Shown: positions 34,412 to 46,538, counted from the stretch's first letter. The stretch: DNA of 64,000 nucleotides from Siphonodentalium dalli (GCA_032622095.1 CP136061.1:5280734-5344733), one strand, 5' to 3'. Made by a program: numbers and translations. The notes: a model not told the origin generated them from the letters alone.

Positions 34412-34585
34412 CGCTTTGTGTGACCCACATTATGTGAGTAGAGGGGGGATGCCCTATTGCAGAAGAGTCCACAATTAGAGGTACCATGTCTTACCCACCG
34501 GAAGCTGACATAAGCTAATGATAGGTAGAGCACTCTGCTGTATAGGCAGTTTCTGATATAGTCATAAAGAGTGGGAAAATAAAAG
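34412..34585 (+). repeat. LTR-like dispersed repeat, copy 3
   Basis: Matches 5717-5860 through 'tgacccacattatgtgagta' and 'agctaatgataggtagag', and matches copy 1 at the end with 'aaaataaaa'. Confidence 0.45.
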
Positions 34586-34929
34586 ATAGCAGAAACCCAG
34601 AGAACACATACAAATTTCGTGTTATGATTTAAATTTCATAATAATATTTAACTTAATCATTGTCTGATCAACGTTATGTGAAAAAGAAATAATAAAAAAA
34701 GCGAGGTCCCCTGGTCATTTCTGTAAATTTAGTACCCGTGAGGTCTCCATGTCGTTACTGTACATTTATTAACCACGAGTTTCCCAGGTCATTATTATAC
34801 ACTAGGGGGTTGCCCGTCACAAAATGACGGGTATATAAATGTTCTTTGTTATTTTCTAGTGTCCGCTTCATGGACACATGGAATGGTCATGCTTCTCCTT
34901 TTTGTTACTGGATGCGCGTTTTGGAACAC

Positions 34930-35725
34930 TTTATTTCAATAAAACTGTATTTCTACACACCTGCAGTCCACATATGCGCATGCACATATTGGACGAAACA
35001 AAATCAGTATATTATTTAAATACTATGCACCAACTGAAACATACTCAATTCAGGAGCCTACATTCGGGAGCTTGCTGCACATTTTGAACCGACCCCCTTT
35101 GGAAACTGTATTCCGCATGCCGCCTAATTATCATACGCCTGCACTGTGCGATCCATTTGTATGAACACTTTTCAATAAAATTATATTTTTTACTCCCACC
35201 CCCATCTCCCCAACCCATGTATATGCATGCACATATGGAACGCAACAATCAAAATATTGTACTTATATACTGAAACAGGCTCAATTCGGGAGACTTTATT
35301 TAGCGGGGAGGGGTCTATACAGCCCCTTTCTGCCATCGCGCACATTATATGATCTTAAACTGCGTGAGCTTCGTGCACACATAGGTAGCTTGCAGCACAT
35401 TTTAAACGGACCCCCCTTGGAACCTGTATTCAGCATGCAGCCTAATGATCACACGCCCTGCACTGCGCGGCCCATTTGTATGAATACTTTATTTCCATAA
35501 AACTGTATTTTTGCCCCCACCATCATCTCCCCAACCCACGTGTATGCATGCACATATGGAACGCAACAATCATGATATTTTACTTTATCTATATATAGGC
35601 CTACTAACTGAAACAGGCTCTATTCGGAACCTTTATTTAGCGGGGGAGGGGTCTGCAGCCCCTTAGTGAGCTTCGCGCACATTATATGAATTTAAACTGC
35701 GTGCGCTTCGCGCACAGTGTGATGT
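34930..35725. repeat. Degenerate tandem repeat, about 2.5 units of 250-320 bp
   Basis: Landmarks 'gcatgcacatat.gga' at about 34978, 35225 and 35545, 'ctttatttagcggg' and 'agcttcg.gcacattatatga' recur. Sub-blocks 'gcgtg.gcttcgcgcaca' are repeated at its end. Confidence 0.6.
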
Positions 35726-36394
35726 TTTAAACATTTATTTTTTTATCAGATTTGCACTCAACCGAAAGATTAAAAGAACATTAATTAGCGTCGGCAGATT
35801 TGCTTAAACTGTAGGCCCTATTATTAGGCCTGTCCCGAGAATGTGATTTTTCTAACTAAGTTTGGCGAATTTACTGAATTCACGGTACCCACTGGCGGGA
35901 GGTCAGACTGTCATTCGCCATCGTCCATGTATACTGGTACTCATTCGATACCACACTCAATACGCAACTTTCGTATCAAAGACAGCATTATTTACTTATG
36001 TTCAAACCCAACTGGCAAATTAAAATAAAATAAAAATACCATATTAGAATTAGTACCCATGCCCAACGACGAACGTTCGAGACTTGACTCTGCACCCCAC
36101 TACATCCACCCATTCCCAACGACGGTAGAACGTTCGAGTCTTGACTACACCCCACTATACATGCACTTCCGCGACAAAATCAACATTCGTTATCTAAATT
36201 CACAATGTACCTGAACTGACACATTAAGTTAGCGCCTATTTCCAACAACGCTTTGGTTGAGCGCATGGACGTTTCGCCTACAATAGCAAAGCAAGTGTTG
36301 GTTTGCATTCGACGTCAATGACGTCATTTGGACAGACGTCATAAGAAATAGTGTCTACTTGAGTGCAGATACTGCATTTGGGGACCATGTTAGA
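35726..36394. other. Intergenic with a small direct repeat
   Basis: 'acgacg.acgttcgag.cttgac' occurs at about 36065 and 36118. No gene. Confidence 0.35.
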
Positions 36395-36590
36395 TCTCAG
36401 GTTTTCTCAGACCAATCAGCGTGAAATTTGGTGAAACTATAGGCAGTGGTACAAATTTGGGCCACATTGGACGCATGGTTAAAAAGTTATAAACGCGCCA
36501 AAAGCGTGACCGAGTTACACACACACACACACACACAGATACACAGATACATACACGACACACAGACGACGGGTTTTGTTTACATATAGA
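36395..36590 (+). repeat. Dispersed-repeat 3' end with (CA)n
   Basis: Reads 'accaatcagcgtgaaatttgg', 'gtgaccgagttacacac' then (CA)n at 36516-36536 and a decayed 'acacagata' tail ending 'tttacatatagattacta'. The layout matches the ends of other dispersed repeats here; no complete copy is present. Confidence 0.4.
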
Positions 36591-37739
36591 TTACTACCCA
36601 CGAAGTCACTATGTCATAACGTACATGTACTTACCACAAGGTCCCCGGGTCGTTATTGCACATTTACTACCCACGAGGTTCCCCGGTCACCAATATTTAA
36701 ATTCGGAGAGTTGTCTGTGATTCGCTATCTGCACTCTTAGAACAAATGTGTATAAATACTACACAAAATGTGTTACATTTGATCTTAAACAAAATTGTGT
36801 AGAAATTACACATGACATATAATTATTAAATATGTCGGTGGAATATCATCAACGTTGAATATGATTGAATATGTGAGTGTATCATAGTTATAAGATGAAA
36901 TGTGTTCTATTGGAGACACAAAACTCGTAAAGGCAACCACAGAACAAACAATTGGCAGTAGCTTTAAACTTTGTTATACAATATGTTTGTGTAAAAACTG
37001 AACAACACATAATTGTGTAGCACAAAGTTTTAAAGCAGCTGCCACAGACCCAGTGTGTGGACTCGGGGGGTTCCAAACCGCACCTAGCATTTGCTGCGTT
37101 TGTCGGTAGAATGAGAACCCAAATGACGACAATTTGAATACCTATGTCATGATGATATACCACACGAGACATATTTGTTGACAGAACACACCGATGATTC
37201 ATTTTGCGAGCATAATTCTTGTCCGAAAATATGGCGTAAAACACAGAATACTGATTCAGACCTAAGTCCGCCAAAAAGACATCGGATGGACGTATACATA
37301 CAGATGCATGGCTGGACACACGGCTAGTCGGACGTACAGGTTGACAGACGGGCAGAGGTGCGCCAGTATAACCTATTCCCAGTTGAAATCGACTACAATA
37401 ATCCATTCATATTACAATCTCATTCTACAGGTTTTCAGCCCCCCCCTTCCCTAACAATTACCCCCCACGCCCCTGAGCCACTCCACTTTGACTTAATGAA
37501 TACTGCAAACCATCTTTGCAAGTTAGTTCACAACACAGTGTCCAATAAATCTTTCTGATATCCCAACAACCATATATAACAAGATAATATATAAGCAGCA
37601 ACTGCTTTCAATTTACTTGGTTAGATATGACGTCAAAATGGCGTCTGCGTGTGGCTAACGTCGTGAAATATCGTATATAGTATGTCAAGTTATATTCTTT
37701 GATATTCATTGACTTGTTTCACAGTAATAAAACCCCATT
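36591..37739. other. Intergenic; minus-strand open frame 36888-37406
   Basis: The 172-codon minus frame contains a signal-peptide-like stretch starting at an internal Met (MSRVVYHHDIGIQIVVIWVL) followed by cysteine-rich sequence (RCGLEPPESTHWVCGSCF). It could hold a secreted-protein exon, but there is no clear donor site or known domain, so it is not called. Confidence 0.3.
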
Positions 37740-37895
37740 GGAACTGATATTATGACCCATAACAGCGCAGTACATTTGGTGAGGTACCCCCGAATCATTT
37801 TTTAAAGCCAGTGTACACGTAATGAACGTGACCGCAATTCGGAGGGAGAGACACCCAAGCCATCCGAAAAAAATCCCAAAACTAGCGCGGGTGCA

Positions 37896-38621
37896 ATGGC
37901 CGACGGCGACGGTGTAGTCAACCAGCTGAAAGCGTTGACCGATGTCATCAATGAAGTAAAAAATGGACAAGATGGAATGCGAAAGGCGTTTGACAAAAAA
38001 CTAGACAAGATGAGGGACGAGTGGAAAAAGACTTTTGATGAAAAATTTAAAGTGCTTAAAGAGGACATAACGTTGGAAATCGGAGTGGAACGTGCTAGGA
38101 TCGATACAGTTATTCAACAAGTTGGAGAGTTAACCAACCGTATCGCGCACGCTGATCGACAACAATCTGACCCAGTTACGCCGCCGTTACGCCAATCAGC
38201 TGATGACAACGAGCTCGCTGTTATTATAACAAATGTGCCGGAGAGACAGGATGAAGACCTCGACGAGGTGATACAGGGAATGCTAACTACCATGAAGCTA
38301 GAGAATCAAGAGATCCGTGAATTATCCGCGAGGAGGCTGAATAAAAGGGTGCTGAACAAACCAGCGTTGTTAAAGGTAACTTTCGAAACTGTGCCACAAA
38401 AAGTGAATGTTCTTCGGAACAAACAAAAACTACGCGATGATGACAGCTATAAAGAATGTTACATCCACAGCAGTAAGCCACACGTTGAGATGCTGGTCGA
38501 GACGAATGCCAGGACACTCCTCGCACAGTTACCGAATGGCCATGAATTCTTTGTGTCAGGAAGTGGGCGAATCGTTCGGAAGTCGGACCGCCATCACCGA
38601 GGGGCCAACAACTCGAGATAG
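37896..38621 (+). CDS. LINE ORF1: coiled-coil RNA-binding protein
   Basis: A 241-residue protein starting at an ATG with G at +4. Residues ~8-90 are charged and heptad-like (KKLDKMRDEWKKTFDEKF), consistent with a trimerising coiled coil. Residues ~105-185 (IITNVPERQDEDLDEVIQ ... LLKVTFETVPQKVNVL) resemble the RRM-like domain of LINE ORF1 proteins, and the end (EFFVSGSGRIVRKSDRHH) is basic. Such proteins coat the element RNA. The frame is intact, ending in TAG at 38619-38621. ORF2 continues in the very same frame immediately after this stop, with no in-frame ATG before its endonuclease domain, so the two may be linked by readthrough or reinitiation, or TAG may replace a sense codon. Confidence 0.85.
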   Translation: MADGDGVVNQLKALTDVINEVKNGQDGMRKAFDKKLDKMRDEWKKTFDEKFKVLKEDITLEIGVERARIDTVIQQVGELTNRIAHADRQQSDPVTPPLRQSADDNELAVIITNVPERQDEDLDEVIQGMLTTMKLENQEIRELSARRLNKRVLNKPALLKVTFETVPQKVNVLRNKQKLRDDDSYKECYIHSSKPHVEMLVETNARTLLAQLPNGHEFFVSGSGRIVRKSDRHHRGANNSR

Positions 38622-41600
38622 GACAAGCCGACATGTGACTTTCCGAGGAAGGCATTAAAAATTGGGCATATACACATTAATGGTTGGACTTTGAAAAGTA
38701 AAACATTGAAAACAAAATTAATAAATGCAGTAAATTGTGATATATTATGTATTTCTGAATCTCACTTGAAACAAGGAGAAAATATTGATTTATTGAATTA
38801 TTTATGGATTGGAAATAACAGATCAAGTACACATGTATTAGCCCCTAAGGCTTCTGGTGGTGTGGGAATGCTAATTAGAGAAGAATTATTACAATATTTT
38901 GATGTTTCCATATTAGACAGAGAAATTGATGGCATTTTATCAGTAAAGTTTAAATCAATTAGTTTAAATGAAGAATTCATATTATGTACATGTTATCTTC
39001 CCCCAGAAAGGTCTGTGTGGGGCAGAAATCCAGATAGTTTTTTCTCACATATTTTGACAAGCGCTTATTTACATTGTGATACCCCAATGATTGTATGTGG
39101 TGATATGAATGCACGCATAGGTAAATTGTCAGATGTAAATATGGAACTCGACTGTGTACCCCAAATTCATAATATTGATAACACAGTAAACCAGCATGGA
39201 AAATCATTCTTGAATTTTTAAATGAAACTAAGTTATGCTGTTTAAATGGTTGTTTGAATAATGAAAACAATAATTATACCTCGATTAGTACCAAGGGTTC
39301 AGCTGTTGTCGATTATATTTGTGTGCCACATGACGTATTTGATCGCTTCAATAATTTCTGGGTCAAAACAAAATCAGATTTAATTATCGATAATTCGTTA
39401 GAAAGTATGCTAGGTGAAGGGTGTAAACCACCGGACCATAGTTTTGTTTTGGTGGAGTATATTGTAAATACAGTCCATGTACATGGCAGCACACCAACTG
39501 ATTACAAACATACACCAACTAAACTTAATAAACCATTACCAGCTGATTTTTTAGCCTCATCTGAAACTTTATTAAATTTGATACATGAAATCGAGTCTGC
39601 AATAGAATCCCAAATAACTGTAGACAATATTTATGATAAATTTACAAAACACATTTTTGAAAATATGTCAGACCAATTACCAAGTTTCAAAAATGGAAGG
39701 CGTTCACATAAAAAATTTAAATTTCACAAACCATATTGGAATGATGACCTTACTAAATTATGGCAAACAATGAGTAACTTGGAAAATGCATTCCTAAAAT
39801 ATAAAACTAAGTCAAGAGACAAAAATTTAGCTTTTCTAAAATTTAAAGAGGCTAGGCAAATTTTTAATCGTAAATTACGCACTTATGAAAGACAATATAA
39901 ACGTAATTTTGCACTCGATATGGAACTAAACTGTAATAATCCTAAATCTTTCTGGGACACGATTAAGAAACTTGGACCCAAAAAAGTAAATGGTATCCCA
40001 AATGAAGTAATTGGACCTGATGGTTCTGTCATAACAGATACAAAATTAATTACAGAAAACTGGAGGTCGTCTGCTTTTAAAACTTTATACAATCCGGAAT
40101 TTGGAAATGAACTTTTTGATAATAATTTCAGAGAAAATATCATAAAAGAAAAGATATTTACAGAAAATAAATTTTTAGACCCATTATATGTACACAATAA
40201 TGTTCTAAATCGGACTATTCAAATAGAAGAAATTGATCGTGCAATAAATAAAGTAAAGACTGGAAAGGCGTTTGGCATAGATAAAATACCTGGTGAAACC
40301 CTAAAATGTGAATCTGTTAAACCTGTGTTGCTTAGTTTATTTAATTTCATTTTTGATACTGACATTATACCATCTGTTTGGAGACAATCTATAATATGTC
40401 CCATACCAAACGATAAATCACTAGACCAGAGAATTCCGCTTAATTATCGTGGCATCTCATTACTACCAACAAGCAGCAAATTATATAATAGTGTTTTAAA
40501 TAATAGACTTGTTGAACATCTAGACCATAATAATATACTAGTTGATGAACAAAATGGTTTTAGATCAAAGCGGTCATGCATTGATAATATTTTCATACTA
40601 ACAAGCATAATGAAAGGAAAAAAAGATATATTTACTACGTTCATAGATTTCAAAAAATCTTTCGATTGTATCGACAGAGACATGTTACTCTTCAAACTTC
40701 TTAAATGTGGGATAGACGGAAACATGTACCAATCAATTCGAAGTATGTATAGAAGTACACATGCACGTATCAGAATAAATGGAGATGTGTCGGAGCCTTT
40801 TGATTGTCAATTTGGTGTAAAACAAGTAGATAATTTATCATCTACACTCTTTAATGTATTTGTAAATGACCTGGCATCTGAAATAAAAACCATGAATGTT
40901 GGTGTAAAATTAAATGTACCCATTTTAATGTATGCTGATGACATAGTGTTACTATCTGAAAATGAAAACAATATGCAAAATATGCTCGAAGTAGTTCACA
41001 AATGGTGTAGAAAGTGGAGAATGGTGATAAACACAAATAAAACAAAAACAATGCATCTTAGAAATGTCAGAACCAAACGAACAAGTTTTCCTTTTAAACT
41101 TGGCACGCAACAACTGAATATCGTAGAAGAATATAAATTCTTGGGTATTATTATTCATGAACACAAACAATTTGACACAACAGCTGAGGTCTTGGCCAAA
41201 TCTGCAAGCAGAGCTTTAGGAGCTATAATTTCAAAAATTCACCCATATAAAGATATAGGTTTCAAAACATTTAAAAAATTATATATAACATGTGTATCTC
41301 CAATTTTAGATTATGCATCAGGCGTATGGGGTTCAAAGAATTTTTCATGTCTAGATAGTGTACAGAATAAGGCTTTTAGATATTTTTTGGGAGTCCATCG
41401 CTATTGTCCATTATTAGCCGTAAATGGTGACATTGGTATATCATCTTGTAAGATTCGTCGAGTCCTGACCATATCCGTCTATGGAACCATATAATAGAAT
41501 TACCAGATGACAGACTAATTAAAAAAGTGTTTAACTGGGACCTAGCTCATGTTTCAAATGGTTGGTGTTCCTTTATGAATGATACTCTATCTAACTTACA

Positions 41601-42113
41601 ATTGTCAACAGTATTTCAAAATTTAGAAACATGTAATATAGACGATTTTGAAACGAAGCTTAAAAATGATGAATCAGATAAATGGAAAAACAGCTTAATT
41701 TTGTTCCTAAATTAAGAACATATAAACTTTTCAAAAGGAATTATGAAACTGAATCATATGTATTGATGAATATGGACCATGCTCATAGATCTATATTTGC
41801 TCAGTTTCGATGTGGAATTCTTCCTTTGAGAGTGGAAACTGGTCGTTTTAGAAATGAAAAGCTAAATCTCAGAAAATGCACATTATGTGCCTCACATGAA
41901 GTCGAAGATGAAATGCACTTCCTATTAAAATGCCCTTTCTATAACGAAAAGCGAGAACTTTTATTCGACTCTCTCCCTTTAAATGTAACCATGATGATAG
42001 AACAAAACCAGTTAGAATCAGCTTTTATTGAAATAATCAACACACACACACGTCAGTTTGCTAATTTTATCCATGATGCCTATCTGAAAAGAAAGCAGTA
42101 TATATATAAATAA
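38622..42113 (+). pseudogene. LINE ORF2: APE endonuclease, reverse transcriptase, zinc knuckle (frameshifted)
   Basis: Nicks target DNA and reverse transcribes element RNA in intact relatives. The endonuclease shows HINGW, SESHL, YLPPE, CGDMNARIG, then after a shift VVDYICVP and PPDHSF, so all expected catalytic positions are present. RT motifs follow in the long frame 39254-41494: NYRGISLLPTSSK, EQNGFRSKRS, TTFIDFKKSFDCIDRD (catalytic Asp about codon 465) and YADDIVLLSE (about codon 560). Motif B reads VKQVDNLSSTLF where QGD.LSP is usual, so Gly and Pro are lost. The C-terminus has CTLCASHEVEDEMHFLLKC (C-x2-C-x9-H-x4-C). Frame breaks, each consistent with one missing base, lie near 39213, 41460-41475 and 41696. 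The motif B changes argue for real decay; the indels could also be assembly errors. Confidence 0.88.
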
Positions 42114-42120
42114 ACATCAT

Positions 42121-42142
42121 CTTCTATATCTATATTTGCGAA

Positions 42143-42177
<35 letters not shown>

Positions 42178-43990
42178 GTTCTATAGAAATTCACAGGGGA
42201 CCACCTAGATGATGCCAAAGGGGTCTACTAGGAGTAGCTTTTTACGAGAAAGATAATGGTCGGGGTTAGAATTTTCTGAAGTGACGCCGTTGTTGTCAGG
42301 GGCAGAAAAGGGGGAGGGGCAGAACAAAAAATTGTCGGCGATTGCCACGATACTTATATATAATCATCGCCATAATATGAGGAATCCAATTGTGTGTTTT
42401 AAATATGGCAAAAGTCGCTCCGTTCGCGCCAACGGTGCCCGGAGTGGGGAGGGGCAGAATTTTTTTCTGTCGCCGATTGCCACGAAACTTACATATAATC
42501 ATCCCCATGATATGAAGAATCCAAAGGTGTGGTTTAAATATGTCAAAAGTTGCGTCGTTCGAGTCAGGGTTGCACGAAAGGGGAGAGGGGCACCAAAATT
42601 GATAAAAAAAAACGAATTTTAGCGCCCATTTCCACCAAATTGATATATATTCTTCCTCATGATACAAGGAATCTAATTGTGCGATTTAAGAACGCCAAAT
42701 TGTTGTCCAAACGATGAGATATTGGGAGGGGGTGGGCACTAAATTTGATAATAATCGGTTTAGTCGCCGATTGCCACCAAACTAATTTTAGCGCCCATTT
42801 CCACCAAATTGATATATATTCTTCCTCGTGATACAAGGAATCTAATTGTGCGATTTATGAACGCCAAATTGTTGTCCAAACGATGAGATATTGGGAGGGG
42901 GTGGGCACTAAATTGGATAATAATTGGTTTAGTCGCCGATTGCCACCACACTCACACAAAAGCATCCCCATGGTATGAGGGGTTTAATGGTGTGGCTTAT
43001 ATCTGTCAAATATGGCCTCATTCGAGTCAGGAGTGTATTGAAAGGGACAGGGTCACAAAATTGATGCACCATTATTTTGGCGCCAATTTCCACCAAATTG
43101 ATACACGTTCTTATCCATGATACGTGGAATCTAATCGTGTGATTTAAAGACGCCATAGTGGTGCTGTTTAGGTGAGAGATGGGGAGGGAGGGATTGGCAC
43201 CAAATTTGATTTAAAAAAAATGTATATAAATTGTGTATAGAGATGGACACAAAAAGTTATATCTATATGTTTAGTGCCGATTTCCACAGGATTGATACAT
43301 ATTCTTCTCCGTGATACGAGGAATCTTACCGTATGGTTTAGATACACCAAATTGGTGCACTATGGGTGGGAGATATGGGGACCTTCAATTTGATACGAAT
43401 TTGTATATATATGCTTCTCAAATGATACAAGAAATCAAATTGTGCTGTCTGTCTGTATGTCTGTGTGTTCTATATATAACTTCACGCGGTACAATCGAGA
43501 TGGCACCAAGGCGTTCTAAGAGGGGTAACTTTTAACGAGGACGATAATGGTGCGGGTTTAAATTAAAATTAAAATGTTGCTGTTGGTGTCAGGGGAAGAA
43601 AATGGGAGGTCGGCAAAATAAAAAAAAATATGATGAATTAGTTTTGTCGCCGGGGTGAGAGATGTGGGTTCATAACTATTCTCATAAGTTGTTTAGTTGC
43701 GTATTACCACCAACATATATATAATCATCGCCAGTATATCATGCATCCATGAGTCTAATGGGCGTGGTTTAAATATGTCAAAAGAGGCAAAAGCTGATAC
43801 AAATATATTTGGCACTATTTCCAACAAATTCATACATGTTTTTATCTAATGATATACCATCAATTAAATCACATTTGGTGTCGTTTGCGTCACGGATGGC
43901 GAGCGGATATGCACTATCATAGATAAGTTTGCTATTCGCCGATATCCACATATAAGTTATATATATAGTCACACAGGCCATCTCCATATC
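42121..43990 (-). repeat. AATCGGCG cassette array 3 (reverse orientation)
   Basis: Opens at the LINE end with 'tatatttgcgaatg' and (CTGT)n at 42142-42177, the complement of the family's usual end. At least ten half-units follow with 'cgattgccacca', 'gaatctaattgtg.gattt' and C/G-rich blocks reversed. Within it, a ~169-bp segment starting at 42621 is repeated almost exactly from 42790, a recent tandem duplication. Confidence 0.7.
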
Positions 43991-44079
43991 ATTTTAAGGC
44001 GATTTGGGCATTCACATTTCACAATACCGACAAATGGTAACCCACTTATAAGTTACTTGAACAATTATATCTTCTTAAC

Positions 44080-45018
44080 TGTCAAATTTATATGGGGATG
44101 GCATCAGGACATTCACACTAGCAAAAAGATATACATAGAATAAGCATTAAACGTATATTTATCATTCTATTGAAGAGATACATATATTCGTGCAAATTTA
44201 GAGACCTCGAACCGTCAGAGGATTGCATATATATTATAACAAAATTGAGTCTGTTCCATTCAATACAGTTTCCACCAAAAAAGTTACAATTTGTCAGGAG
44301 ACATGGAAGGTCTGTTCAATAATAGTGATCACAGTGTTCAGTCATATATAGTTTCTTCTGATATACAATAAAATGCAGTTAGTAGCACATGACTCTTTTC
44401 AGGATCCTCCCAATACTGACATCTGACAAGGTTTTTAGAACAGACTCATCAACTGACATAAACAACTCAAAATCTCGCTCTTTGTCTGGCAAATGTAGCT
44501 GATATACCTGCGCAGCAACATTTCGTTGAAACGGAGACAATTTAGCCAATATATAGCACCATGAGCACCTGGATATTTATTTGACACATCTGTATCTTCA
44601 TGGAGATATGATAGCCAGGTATCCTCGAGATCTTAGTCCAACCCACTAGATTGATTGATACATCTCAATATGTAAAACCCAATTGTCATCTTTTATTTAT
44701 GCGAACTAATGTCTTTATGATGTCCATGTGTCATATTATAACGTCGGACGTATACGCAGTTGTAAATAAATAAATAAATACTTCATTATTGGTGGAACGG
44801 ATTAATCGCGATGAACAGAATGACAATTGACAAGGTGTGCCACTACTTATGTTCCATGACTGTAATAATCATGTTTTGTGATGCTATTTGAATATACAAT
44901 TTATGAGAAAACGTATAACACTTTAAGCAAGAGTGTTCTCTATTCCCAACAAATATCCACATCATACAGATGGTTTCACATCGCATTAACCTGGGCAACG
45001 CCGGGTAACCCTGCTAGT
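44080..45018 (+). repeat. Dispersed ~0.9-kb repeat, inverted relative to 7900-8830
   Basis: Complement of the first copy, with '(aaat)n' near 44766-44780 and ending 'ccgggtaaccctgctag'. The complement of 44430-44530 encodes DKERDFELFM in a short open stretch, matching DTERDFELFM of the other copy. It ends exactly where the LINE-tail array begins. Confidence 0.6.
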
Positions 45019-45172
45019 AGCATATAATAGCGTAAATTGACAGGCGTCTTGCTATACAATGCAAAAATTAATTAACTCTTAATTTCAGGGTGACATATAG
45101 GCCCAATAGGGCCGGGTGCGCGATGTAAACTAAATGTCTAAACTAAATGTCTAAACTGAATCATATGTATTG

Positions 45173-45520
45173 ATGAATATGGACCGTGCTCATAGATCTA
45201 TATTTGCTCAGTTTCGATGTGGAATTCTTCCTTTGAGAGTGGAAACTGGTCGTTTTAGAAATGAAAAGCTAAATCTCAGAAAATGCACATTATGTGCCTC
45301 ACATGAAGTCGAAGATGAAATGCACTTCCTATTAAAATGCCCTTTCTATAACGAAAAGCGAGAACTTTTATTCGACTCTCTCCCTTTAAATGTAACCATG
45401 ATGATAGAACAAAACCAGTTAGAATCAGCTTTTATTGAAATAATCAACACACACACACGTCAGTTTGCTAATTTTATCCATGATGCCTATCTGAAAAGAA
45501 AGCAGTATATATATAAATAA
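45173..45520 (+). pseudogene. LINE ORF2 C-terminal tail, array copy 1
   Basis: About 115 codons ending at the natural ORF2 stop and including the intact C-x2-C-x9-H-x4-C knuckle. It differs from the full LINE by His to Arg near its start (MDRAHRS against MDHAHRS) and keeps the IINTHTRQ variant of the full LINE. No RT, so no activity of its own. Confidence 0.9.
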
Positions 45521-45681
45521 ACATCATAGCATATAATAGCGTAAATTGACAGGCGTCTTGCTATACAATGCAAAAATTAATTAACTCTTATTTTCAGGGT
45601 GACATATAGGCCCAATAGGGCCGGGTGCGCGATGTAAACTAAATGTCTAAACTAAATGTCTAAACTGAATCATATGTATTG

Positions 45682-46029
45682 ATGAATATGGACCGTGCTC
45701 ATAGATCTATATTTGCTCAGTTTCGATGTGGAATTCTTCCTTTGAGAGTGGAAACTGGTCGTTTTAGAAATGAAAAGCTAAATCTCAGAAAATGCACATT
45801 ATGTGCCTCACATGAAGTCGAAGATGAAATGCACTTCCTATTAAAATGCCCTTTCTATAACGAAAAGCGAGAACTTTTATTCGACTCTCTCCCTTTAAAT
45901 GTAACCATGATGATAGAACAAAACCAGTTAGAATCAGCTTTTATTGAAATAATCAACAAACACACACGTCAGTTTGCTAATTTTATCCATGATGCCTATC
46001 TGAAAAGAAAGCAGTATATATATAAATAA
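45682..46029 (+). pseudogene. LINE ORF2 C-terminal tail, array copy 2
   Basis: Same tail as copy 1, but with Lys for Thr (IINKHTRQ), a change shared only with copy 3. Confidence 0.9.
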
Positions 46030-46190
46030 ACATCATAGCATATAATAGCGTAAATTGACAGGCGTCTTGCTATACAATGCAAAAATTAATTAACTCTTAT
46101 TTTCAGGGTGACATATAGGCCCAATAGGGCCGGGTGCGCGATGTAAACTAAATGTCTAAACTAAATGTCTAAACTGAATCATATGTATTG

Positions 46191-46538
46191 ATGAATATGG
46201 ACCGTGCTCATAGATCTATATTTGCTCAGTTTCGATGTGGAATTCTTCCTTTGAGAGTGGAAACTGGTCGTTTTAGAAATGAAAAGCTAAATCTCAGAAA
46301 ATGCACATTATGTGCCTCACATGAAGTCGAAGATGAAATGCACTTCCTATTAAAATGCCCTTTCTATAACGAAAAGCGAGAACTTTTATTCGACTCTCTC
46401 CCTTTAAATGTAACCATGATGATAGAACAAAACCAGTTAGAATCAGCTTTTATTGAAATAATCAACAAACACACACGTCAGTTTGCTAATTTTATCCATG
46501 ATGCCTATCTGAAAAGAAAGCAGTATATATATAAATAA
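46191..46538 (+). pseudogene. LINE ORF2 C-terminal tail, array copy 3
   Basis: Appears identical to copy 2, including the Lys variant, implying copies 2 and 3 separated last. Confidence 0.9.

Larger units (their letters stand above)
37740..42120 (+). mobile_element. Near-complete non-LTR retrotransposon (LINE)
   Basis: About 4.4 kb with a 5' UTR (from roughly 37740, the exact start being uncertain), ORF1, ORF2 and a very short 3' end closing with 'ataaataaacatcat' at 42120. The end is fixed by the tandem tail copies at 45.0-46.7 kb, which stop at the same base. Coiled-coil ORF1, APE endonuclease, RT and a C-terminal zinc knuckle place it among L1/Tx1- or I/Nimb-like LINEs; the clade is not resolved. 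No poly-A tail is seen. It abuts cassette array 3 directly. Confidence 0.9.

Noticed and set aside
45173-46538. A new tandem gene family of 116-residue zinc-knuckle proteins
   Set aside because: The frames are identical to the LINE ORF2 C-terminus and the array includes its flank, so LINE-tail amplification explains them; expression would be needed to revive the idea.
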